From contig JAEERM010000010.1 in the NCBI GenBank assembly GCA_016285835.1, forward strand, positions 1-56,378: 56,378 nt of DNA, in the 5' to 3' direction. The stretch comes from Fibrobacter sp. Lineage in GTDB: Bacteria > Fibrobacterota > Fibrobacteria > Fibrobacterales > Fibrobacteraceae. The stretch's first letter is position 1, and each line of letters begins with the position of its first letter. A model generated the notes under the pieces. The model had not been told where the DNA came from. It did no database searches and worked only from the letters and a program-made list of their open reading frames with translations. Shown one piece after another: positions 25,872-33,110 of this stretch. The translations under genes were made by a program, and so were the position numbers.

Positions 25872-27314
25872 ATGAACTTTATCCTACCGAACTTCATTAT
25901 TCCCGACGCACTCCTGCTACTTTTCCCGTTCCTCGTCATCGGCAGCCGACTTTTCTGTAGCTACCGGTCGCCGATTCCCTGGCGCATGGCGAACATCGGT
26001 TTCATTGTCATTTTCGTTTTGCTGAACTTCATTCCGCTCACGAATAACATAGGCAAGTTCTTTATCTGCAACTGGAAAATCGACGACTTCGGAGTGCTTA
26101 TCCGCGAAGTGCTCATGCTCTCGGCCATGCTGGGTATGTGGCTTTCGAAGGACTACTTCGAGCACGGTGCCGACGGGAAACCGCAAATGCACCAGTTTGC
26201 AGAATTCACCGGCGCGATAGCCTTTGCCACCTTTGGCGGATTCACCATCGTCTCGGCATGCGACATGCTCACGTTCTTCCTCGGGCTTGAAATTGCTACG
26301 ATTCCGATGTATGCGCTCACCGCATGGAACAAGAAAGACCAGATGGGTTCCGAAGCGGCCACCAAGTATATCATGATGGGTTCTGTTGCGACAGCCTTTG
26401 AACTGTTCGGGTTCAGTTACCTCTACGGTTTCTCAGGTTCCATCTATTTCAACGAAATCCGCACCGCCGTCGAGGCCGGAACCTCCAATCCCCTGCTCTG
26501 GGTTGCCATCCTGTTCCTGTTCTGCGGGATTGGCTTCAAGCTCACACTGTTCCCCTTCTACACTTGGGCACCCGATGTTTACGAAGGCGCACCGACCCCA
26601 GTCACGGCCGTTCTCTCGGTCACCTCCAAGACTGCCGCCATCGCCTTCCTCGTGGTACTCGTCTTTGGGCCTCTCGCCCCCGTGCAGGAGCAAATGGCTC
26701 CGTTCATTGCGCTACTCGCTGCGACAACGCTCTTTGTCGGTAACTTGGGCGCGCTCAAGCAGACTCGCCTCCGCCGATTCATGGCGTACAGTTCCATCGC
26801 CCAGGCAGGCTACATCATGATAGCCCTCCTTGGTCCGGTCGAAATGGCACGAACCGCCATCATCTACTACCTATTCGTCTACGCGCTTTCGAACTACCTC
26901 GCGTTCTTCATCTTCGGCATCATCGGCCACCACCGCGAAGAAACGTTCGATTCCCTGCGCGGCCTCAGCCAGCAGAACCCGGCCCTCGCCATCGCGCTTG
27001 CCATATCCATGTTTAGCTTGGCCGGTATTCCGCCTCTGGCAGGGTTCTTCGGCAAGTTCCACCTGTTCTTTGCCGGGGCTACCACGGGCCACTACATGCT
27101 CGTCGGTTTTGCCGTGTTGAACAACGTTATCGCGCTGTACTATTACTTGCAACTCATCAAGAGTGCCTGGATAGACGAACCCGAAGATCACCTCTCCCCG
27201 CTTCGCCTGACTAAGCGACAGAGGACAATCATCATCGCGCTTTCGGTTGCCGTGGTGCTGCTCGGCGTGTTACCCTTCCTGAGCAACAACATCTTCGGCG
27301 GGTTTACGTTTTAG
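25872..27314 (+). CDS. nuoN: NADH-quinone oxidoreductase subunit N
   Basis: This 480-residue antiporter-like subunit ends the operon. FFLGLEIATIPMYALTAWNK, KLTLFPFYTWAPDVYEGAPT and MAYSSIAQAGYIMIALLG are the usual motifs; SLAGIPPLAGFFGKFHLF follows. No nuoE, nuoF or nuoG gene occurs upstream or downstream in this window, so the electron donor of the complex is not defined here. Confidence 0.95.
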   Translation: MNFILPNFIIPDALLLLFPFLVIGSRLFCSYRSPIPWRMANIGFIVIFVLLNFIPLTNNIGKFFICNWKIDDFGVLIREVLMLSAMLGMWLSKDYFEHGADGKPQMHQFAEFTGAIAFATFGGFTIVSACDMLTFFLGLEIATIPMYALTAWNKKDQMGSEAATKYIMMGSVATAFELFGFSYLYGFSGSIYFNEIRTAVEAGTSNPLLWVAILFLFCGIGFKLTLFPFYTWAPDVYEGAPTPVTAVLSVTSKTAAIAFLVVLVFGPLAPVQEQMAPFIALLAATTLFVGNLGALKQTRLRRFMAYSSIAQAGYIMIALLGPVEMARTAIIYYLFVYALSNYLAFFIFGIIGHHREETFDSLRGLSQQNPALAIALAISMFSLAGIPPLAGFFGKFHLFFAGATTGHYMLVGFAVLNNVIALYYYLQLIKSAWIDEPEDHLSPLRLTKRQRTIIIALSVAVVLLGVLPFLSNNIFGGFTF

Positions 27315-27567
27315 AGGTGCGAGGTATGAGGTCGTGCTTTGCACTCTGAGGTGTGAGGTATAGTTTTTGTAGTTCTACTACTCATCGCTGACTGCGTAGA
27401 GGCTCGGGGCTCGAGACACGAGCTGTGAGTTTATCAAGTAATTAGTAAGCAATAAAAGTCGAACTTGGGAATCACCCCCTAACCACCAACCACTAACCAC
27501 AGTTTACTGACCTCACACCTCACCTCAAAGCGACCGAAGGTCGCGACCTCCAACCTCTCCTAACCAC
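27315..27567. repeat. Degenerate short repeats in both orientations between convergent genes
   Basis: The gap after nuoN contains gaggt(g/a)tgaggt-type units near 27315-27360 and their reverse complement (acctcacacctcacctc) near 27509-27527, so the two ends can pair. Between them are ctcggggctcgag units, aaccaccaaccactaaccac units, a small hairpin gcgaccgaaggtcgc, and no gene. The array ends at a terminator hairpin. Confidence 0.7.
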
Positions 27568-27604
27568 AAAAAAAGGAACCCACCTCACGGTAAGTTCCTT
27601 TTTT
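27568..27604. terminator. Bidirectional terminator between nuoN and the lipoprotein at 27620
   Basis: The stem aaggaac (27573-27579) pairs with gttcctt (27594-27600) around a 14-base loop. It is flanked by an A-run on the left and a T-run on the right, so it can terminate both the nuo operon and the convergent minus-strand gene. Confidence 0.75.
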
Positions 27605-27619
27605 CATTTTCATGTTATT

Positions 27620-29848
27620 CTAAAAGTCAGCGCAGATGTCGTCCATGCCGTTAATCTCGGAGATTGTATACGGAGACGTCCATTCACTCCAGTCCGTCTC
27701 GCCATTCTTGTCGGTCCAGACAATGCGGAACTGAACAAGATAGTGGCAGAACTGCTGGAGATATACCCTAAGACATCTGGACATATTAACTTCCGAGGCC
27801 ATGATCTCTTCCCATTCATCTTTAGGCGTAGACGGATCAAAGAGTTTCGGATGCAGTGTATAGTCATAATGATAACGATCCTCGCAGTAGCTATAAACTG
27901 ATTTAGTCCGATCCATAGGATGTTTGTCACTATTATAGAAGCTCTTGGCAATGGAGGGTTCCTCGTACGGGAACGCTTCTATCCAATAACAACTATCACA
28001 TTCGGTCGACGTCTTCTTCCCATCACAATCGCCCTTGTATTCGTTGTAATGCTGCAGTGAAGTAAACCAACGAGCCTCATAGTAGACGGAATCTGTATAT
28101 TCCGACTCAAAAATATACTTGCTCACGAAGTTGTTCGATACAATATAGGAAGCAGTAACATCTATATAGGATATGTCGCTCTTTGTCGAAGTATCCTTGT
28201 CCACTTCCAAATAATCAATGTAATACTTGAAAACCTTTGACGACATTTCCGGAACATTGAGAGCCATGTAGTCGCGGTACGGGACTTCCGGAGTCAGCTG
28301 GATGGCCTGCGTAAAGGCGGATGTATCCCCCTTGTCGACAATAGCCATGCGGTAATATGTCTCAATCTTGTCGCGTCCCTGGATATAGTAGTAACGAACG
28401 TTACCCGCAAGGTCGGTTTCCACATCTTCCCATTCAAAGTCTTTCAATTTGGAAGACTGGATGATGAACGACCTTTCCGGATTGTCGCTCGCAATATCGT
28501 ACTGCCAGCTGAGTTCCCACACGCTCGGAGCTACACGCACAAGGGCGAGATTTGCCGGCGGAGCCACCACCGTGACCTCGACATCTTCGTCGCGCACAGA
28601 AATCAGGACATCCGTAGAGAACTCGGACTTGCCGTCGTCGTCAAACGCGGCAACACGGAAATAGTTGTAGGGGTCGGTAAGGCCAGTAATCATAGCACGA
28701 TAGACACCGGCACCCGTGGTATCGAAATTTTCCCACTTGCTCTTTTCGAGATTGAGCTTCTGGACAATAAAGCCCTTCTCAGGACGAGCTTCAACCGGCT
28801 TGAATGCCCATTCCAACATCCAGGTGCCAGCATCCTGATTGTTCACCAGCAAGTTCGACGGAACAGCAAACGCAACCTTGGGATTCTCGGAACTTTCGGA
28901 GCCCTCGCCCTCTTCGCCTTCTTCGCCAGAAGAGCCATTGGACTCGCAGCGTTTGTCCTCATCGATGAGATTGGCGTTCGTTCCGGCCTTTGTACCCATC
29001 GGGTCAGACCATTCGCCGTAATCGGACACGCCGTTCTTGTCGGTCCACACCACGCGGATCTGGGCGTAGGCGTTGCACTGTTCATCGACATTCTTGAACG
29101 TCTTGGAAATGGAAGACTGATCCACGGACACCTTCACGGTATCGACCTTCTTCTCAGTTCCCGTCACGAAGCGGGCCTCGTAAGACACGCTACCGACGGT
29201 CTTGCCCTTCGAATTCTTGTTATAAATTGACTTCGTGATAGACTTGCTCGGGTAGTTCCCGGTAAGCACGAGTTCCAGCACGTTTTCCTCGGAAACATTC
29301 GGCTTTGCCGTCGGAGCGGCGAGCGAGATTCCATCCGCATAAGCGACGTCTTCGGAAACAAACAGTTCCTTCGTGTAAGAAGAGCGGGACTCATCGTTCT
29401 TGGCTGCGAGACGATAGTAGAAGCCGCCGTTTTCCGCACCGTCGATGAGGAAATGAGTCATTTCGGCATCGATTTCGTCATATTCTTCCCAAGACTTGTT
29501 CCCAGGAGCATAGCGCTGCACGACAAAGCTCTCGGCATCCTTTCCTTCGTAGGAGAAACTCAGTTCCCAAACGCTCGGGGCAAGCCTCGAAAGGGTCACG
29601 CCAGTCGGGGCTTCGAGAGTCTTGGATTCCTTGAGATCGGAAGGATCTTCAGCGTCCTGCGCCGACGTATCGGAACTGGAGCTGGAATTCTTTTTCTTGC
29701 TACTGGAGGATTTAGCCTTGACTTCGACTTCACCCAGTTCATCATCGTTAGTGCTTGACGAGGAACTTTCGCCACAAGCGCCAAGGAGAAGGGCTGTAGA
29801 AAGGACCGCAGAGCCCATCAGCATAAAGGAAAAGCGTTTTAGAATCAT
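27620..29848 (-). CDS. Large lipoprotein with fibronectin-III-like domains
   Basis: The start at 29848 (ATG, MILKRFS) is preferred over an upstream TTG because aggagttaag precedes it and the signal peptide begins there; this gives 742 residues. The lipobox is LLGACGES, followed by a serine/lysine linker. Three related beta-domains share the pattern APSVWELSF...SFVVQR...YYRLAA, with counterparts GTWMLEWAF...GFIVQK and APSVWELSWQY...SFIIQS, which resemble fibronectin type III folds. Two other segments repeat VWTDKNGxxDxxEW. No catalytic motif is visible. Such proteins often act in surface adhesion or as scaffolds. It converges with nuoN. The function is unknown. Confidence 0.75.
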   Translation of the reverse strand: MILKRFSFMLMGSAVLSTALLLGACGESSSSSTNDDELGEVEVKAKSSSSKKKNSSSSSDTSAQDAEDPSDLKESKTLEAPTGVTLSRLAPSVWELSFSYEGKDAESFVVQRYAPGNKSWEEYDEIDAEMTHFLIDGAENGGFYYRLAAKNDESRSSYTKELFVSEDVAYADGISLAAPTAKPNVSEENVLELVLTGNYPSKSITKSIYNKNSKGKTVGSVSYEARFVTGTEKKVDTVKVSVDQSSISKTFKNVDEQCNAYAQIRVVWTDKNGVSDYGEWSDPMGTKAGTNANLIDEDKRCESNGSSGEEGEEGEGSESSENPKVAFAVPSNLLVNNQDAGTWMLEWAFKPVEARPEKGFIVQKLNLEKSKWENFDTTGAGVYRAMITGLTDPYNYFRVAAFDDDGKSEFSTDVLISVRDEDVEVTVVAPPANLALVRVAPSVWELSWQYDIASDNPERSFIIQSSKLKDFEWEDVETDLAGNVRYYYIQGRDKIETYYRMAIVDKGDTSAFTQAIQLTPEVPYRDYMALNVPEMSSKVFKYYIDYLEVDKDTSTKSDISYIDVTASYIVSNNFVSKYIFESEYTDSVYYEARWFTSLQHYNEYKGDCDGKKTSTECDSCYWIEAFPYEEPSIAKSFYNSDKHPMDRTKSVYSYCEDRYHYDYTLHPKLFDPSTPKDEWEEIMASEVNMSRCLRVYLQQFCHYLVQFRIVWTDKNGETDWSEWTSPYTISEINGMDDICADF

Positions 29849-29980
29849 CTTAACTCCTGTAGGCAAGCCTACTATAGAATTGTAACTAGTTGCTTACAAA
29901 AATACATCTTTTTACGGCTTTTCACATAGCCGAGTCCACTTTTTTTCGCCAGATGCAAAAAAAATCACATGTTTACGCAC

Positions 29981-30012
29981 AAAAAAGGGCAATTTCCCTT
30001 AGGAAATCGCCC
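29981..30012 (-). terminator. Terminator of the pyrophosphatase gene
   Basis: On the minus strand gggcgatttcc pairs with ggaaattgccc, with one mismatch, and is followed by TTTTTT. It starts about 20 bases after the ppa stop codon. Confidence 0.8.
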
Positions 30013-30032
30013 CTGAATAGAGTCTATCTGTC

Positions 30033-30623
30033 CTAAATCAGTTCTTCGGGCGGGAGATGGTCGCCGTGCTCGGGTTCCTGATAGAACGTATCGGGAATCT
30101 GCACCTGGTTCTGGAAATAGGCGCGGTGGGCTGCAATCACCTTCTCGCGGGCGAACGCAGCGTCTTGCCATTCGCCAATCTGCACATCCTTGCCTTCCAG
30201 TTCCTTGTAGTTCTGGAAGAAGTTCTTGGTAATGCGCAGGAACATCTGATCCACGTCGCCGATGTCCTTGATGGGACGCGGGTTGAACACCGGAACGCCC
30301 AACACCTTGTAGTCCTTCTTGCCACCGTCGGTCATGTCGAGAGCGCCGATAACACGGCAGGTACAGACCGTGCCCGTCATCATCGAAGCCGGGCTGTAGA
30401 TGAGCATGTCGAGCGCGTCGCCGTCGTCGGCCTTGGTGCTCGGAATAAAGCCGTAAGTGCAAGGATAGCTCATAGAGCTCAAGAGGCAACGGTCCAGACG
30501 GAACACGTGCAGGCGCTCGTCATATTCGTACTTGAGGCTTGTATCCTTGCCGATTTCCACCACGCATTCCACCTCGTAAGGGTACTTGCGTCCAATGGGG
30601 AGATCTAGATAATTGATTGCCAT
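30033..30623 (-). CDS. ppa: Inorganic pyrophosphatase, family I
   Basis: This 196-residue cytoplasmic enzyme hydrolyses pyrophosphate to two phosphates and pulls biosynthetic reactions forward. The metal-binding signature is DGDALDMLIY (about residues 66-75), where the usual Pro or Glu of D-x-D-P-x-D is Ala; the three aspartates are kept. YPCTYGFIPST and KDYKVLGVPV are also typical. A ggag ribosome binding site precedes the ATG. The gene is monocistronic with its own terminator. Confidence 0.92.
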   Translation of the reverse strand: MAINYLDLPIGRKYPYEVECVVEIGKDTSLKYEYDERLHVFRLDRCLLSSMSYPCTYGFIPSTKADDGDALDMLIYSPASMMTGTVCTCRVIGALDMTDGGKKDYKVLGVPVFNPRPIKDIGDVDQMFLRITKNFFQNYKELEGKDVQIGEWQDAAFAREKVIAAHRAYFQNQVQIPDTFYQEPEHGDHLPPEELI

Positions 30624-30719
30624 TTATTCTCCAAGGGCCCACATCGAGCCCGATTTATCTTTCTTACTAAAAAAGCAACACAAATTTAACAAAATTTTAC
30701 AAAAAGGTCAAGGGAGCGT

Positions 30720-32069
30720 TCAGCGACTGCGCCAGCGAGACGAAGTGACCTTGTCAAACAATCCGAAGTAGAAAGCAGGTTCTCCCCTATCCGGCCTATA
30801 ACCCACCTCAAAACGGATCCGGTCAAGGGCCGGGATTACCAGATGGACACCGCCATAGACAGCCCCCTCGTAATCATCCCAACCGGGATGTCCCTTGTCC
30901 CACAGGAGGCTTCCGTCCAAACCGGCAACGAGTTGCACCCCATAGAAGAAATTGACACCCAGTACACTTGCCGCATGGCGTTCCATCAACACGAAGCGTT
31001 CTTCGAGCGTGAGCAGAACCTCGTGAACCCCAAGGCGTACAGAATCGGCCTCATCATCTTCGCCACCGAGGGACGTTCCTCCACGACCACGGAAAGTATT
31101 CGGCCCCCCGTGGTAATAGTAGTCGTAGAACTTCACGTCACCCGGGCGGAAGCGCGAGAGAGCCGTCGCACCGGTCACAAAACGGCTCATGGTAAAATAG
31201 GCGCGGGCATCTGTCAAGAGTTCCCAGTAGTCCTCGCTACCCATGCTCTCGGCCCCCTTGTCCTCGTCCGTGCCCCCCACGTGAGTCAGCATGTATTCGT
31301 AATACACGCCCTTGCGCGTATCGAGTTTGCTGTCGCGGTAATCGAACGCAAAGCCCAAACCGAATTCAGGCAGGAACGCGGCCTTCTCCAGGATTCTGCC
31401 CGCAAGCGTACCCAGGAGAGACAAATGAGGAAGAAGCGCATAATCCAGGTCTAAATCGACAAGCCAACTGTCGTCCTGATAACCGCGGATATCGTCATAG
31501 CTGTCGGTCCGCAGGAACTCGAAATTCCAGCCAAGCGGGAGCCCGAAAAAGTAAGGGGAACTCACATATAAGGCATACTCGTTATTGTCTAGGAACGGGT
31601 CGGTCGAAGTGCGGTATTGCACCTCGGCGCGAATATCTTCGCCAAGTACGTTGAGGTTCGCAAGAGCAAGACCGAGCATAAGCCCGTCGCGGTCGGTCTC
31701 CTTGCCCGCCGGAGAGGGAATCCAGCGGAAGATTTCTTTGAAGGAGTAGGTGAGGCTCGAGGCTCGAGGCTCGAGGTTCGTGGGCTGGGGGGCAGCGGAG
31801 GTACAGGTTATGGTGATTTCGGTGAAGAGGTCCAGGTCCTGCAGACGGAGTTTTTCAGCTTCGAACTTTTCGGCGGAGAAAGGTTCCCCCACCTTGTTCA
31901 AAAGTTCGCGTTCCACCACGCGCGGCTTCGTGTGTTCAAGCCCCTCAAAAGAAATCGAGGAAATCACCGTGCCGTCGGCGCAACCAGCAGCCCCTGCTTC
32001 CGGAGCGGCAGAAGTCTCGGCAAAGGCGACACAGGCAAAAAACCAGACAAGAAAGCCAACAATTTTCAC
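30720..32069 (-). CDS. Omp85-like outer membrane barrel with one POTRA-like domain
   Basis: Start choice is uncertain: the frame opens at a GTG at 32111, with further GTGs at 32081 and 32069. I prefer 32069 because KIVGFLVWFFACVAFAE then forms a normal signal peptide; none has a ribosome binding site. One POTRA-like domain follows (TVISSISFEGLEHTKPRVVE ... LDLFTEITI). The rest is a beta-barrel rich in aromatic residues, with HGGPNTFRGRGG resembling the Omp85 lid-lock region and a final aromatic-rich strand. Length (about 449 residues) is shorter than BamA or TamA. A short repeat-derived insert lies between POTRA and barrel (31747-31790). Protein or lipid export is the likely role; the substrate is unknown. 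Confidence 0.65.
   Translation of the reverse strand: MKIVGFLVWFFACVAFAETSAAPEAGAAGCADGTVISSISFEGLEHTKPRVVERELLNKVGEPFSAEKFEAEKLRLQDLDLFTEITITCTSAAPQPTNLEPRASSLTYSFKEIFRWIPSPAGKETDRDGLMLGLALANLNVLGEDIRAEVQYRTSTDPFLDNNEYALYVSSPYFFGLPLGWNFEFLRTDSYDDIRGYQDDSWLVDLDLDYALLPHLSLLGTLAGRILEKAAFLPEFGLGFAFDYRDSKLDTRKGVYYEYMLTHVGGTDEDKGAESMGSEDYWELLTDARAYFTMSRFVTGATALSRFRPGDVKFYDYYYHGGPNTFRGRGGTSLGGEDDEADSVRLGVHEVLLTLEERFVLMERHAASVLGVNFFYGVQLVAGLDGSLLWDKGHPGWDDYEGAVYGGVHLVIPALDRIRFEVGYRPDRGEPAFYFGLFDKVTSSRWRSR
31747..31790. repeat. gaggctcgag repeat inside the Omp85-like gene
   Basis: Three to four units of gaggctcgag are read in frame as a stretch encoding about APQPTNLEPRASSLTYS on the minus strand. 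The same unit occurs in intergenic DNA near 27403 and in the hrpB insert near 34320. It lies between domains, where an insertion would be tolerated. Confidence 0.65.
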
Positions 32070-32111
32070 AAAATCAATCACGAAGAGGTAAGATAGAAAA
32101 AAAAGAGGCAC

Positions 32112-32480
32112 GAGGCGAGAGGCTAGAAAATAGAGACTGGAGGCTAGTGAAAAGAATCACGCACTTCGTGCGTCAATATAAGACGGCGAAGCCGTGATAT
32201 TTCTCCCTAGCACCTAGATTCTAACCTCTAGATTCTCTAACGGAGATTGCTTCAGGGCTTCGCCCTTCGCAATGACAAACACTAACCACCAACCACTTCC
32301 TACTGTCTACTTTTTGTCTCGTCTGTAGCCGCGCAGCGGCGTTCTCCTCATAGAGGATAACTCTACTAAGGCACTAAAGTGCCTAGTATCGTTTATCTTG
32401 TCTTTCCCTAGCCCCTAGATTCTAACCCCTCCTCCCTTTTTCTATATTTGCGTGCGTAAAACAGAACCCCCGAGGTCCCT
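32112..32480. repeat. Repeat-rich divergent intergenic region with small hairpins
   Basis: No gene is visible. The region holds gaggctag-type units, aaccaccaaccac units, and several perfect mini-hairpins: cgcacttcgtgcg, acggcgaagccgt, ggcttcgcc, gccgcgcagcggc and ggcactaaagtgcc. The last 60 bases (tctatatttgcgtg, then cccccgaggt) probably hold the promoter of the gene at 32481. Confidence 0.7.
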
Positions 32481-32945
32481 ATGTTAGATTTTCTCGCCAA
32501 CTACTGGCCGTACCTTATTGCACTGGTTGTCATCGTCCTCGCCATCTTCGCTTTCCGCGGAGTCCGCAAGGCCCTCAAGGAAGGTGGTGGAGCGTTCAGC
32601 CTCGAAACCATCAAGAAGAACACCGAGCCGAACTTCGCCGCCCTCAAGCAGAAGTCCAAGGCCCTGCTCGCCGATGCCGACATGATTTGCGAAACCAAGG
32701 AAGGCAGCAACCTCGTCATTCCCAAGAAAGAAGACATGATGTTCTTCCGCCGTGCCGTCAAGCAAAAGTACAAGCTCGCCATGTTCCTCGTGCCCGGCAC
32801 GAACAAGGTCGTGTACTTCTTCTGCAAGACGGAACAGGGACTGCGTCGCCGTATCGAAAACCTCGTCATCAACCAGAAGTTCCGCGAAGGCAAGCCGCCC
32901 TATATGGATGCCGCGACCGGCGATAAGCTCAAATACCCAAGGTAG
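32481..32945 (+). CDS. Small inner-membrane-anchored protein of unknown function
   Basis: This 154-residue protein has one N-terminal membrane helix (YLIALVVIVLAIFAF, about residues 10-25), then a basic cytoplasmic domain with FFRRAVKQKYKLAMFLVPG and VVYFFCKTEQGLRRRIENL. No cleavage site or lipobox is seen. No known catalytic motif is apparent and I do not recognise the family. It is a plausible gene by length, codon pattern and lack of competing frame, and it stands alone. Confidence 0.65.
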   Translation: MLDFLANYWPYLIALVVIVLAIFAFRGVRKALKEGGGAFSLETIKKNTEPNFAALKQKSKALLADADMICETKEGSNLVIPKKEDMMFFRRAVKQKYKLAMFLVPGTNKVVYFFCKTEQGLRRRIENLVINQKFREGKPPYMDAATGDKLKYPR

Positions 32946-33110
32946 CAGCGAGGCCGGCGCTTCGCGCCTCCGAGCTATGAGGCCGCTCATTTCATTCGCT
33001 CTGAGCAAAAAAACATGAAGGAGCCATTTTTCTCAAAGGTTTCTGCCAAGAAACCGTGCCCACACCTCAAAGCTCCTCTGTAAGAGGAGCGACCTCACTC
33101 CTCTTACATC
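32946..33110. repeat. Small hairpins before hrpB
   Basis: The 165-base gap contains ggcgcttcgcgcc, ggtttctgccaagaaacc and ctcctctgtaagaggag, each a short perfect or near-perfect hairpin, embedded in acacctcaaag-type repeats. No gene is seen. Confidence 0.55.
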
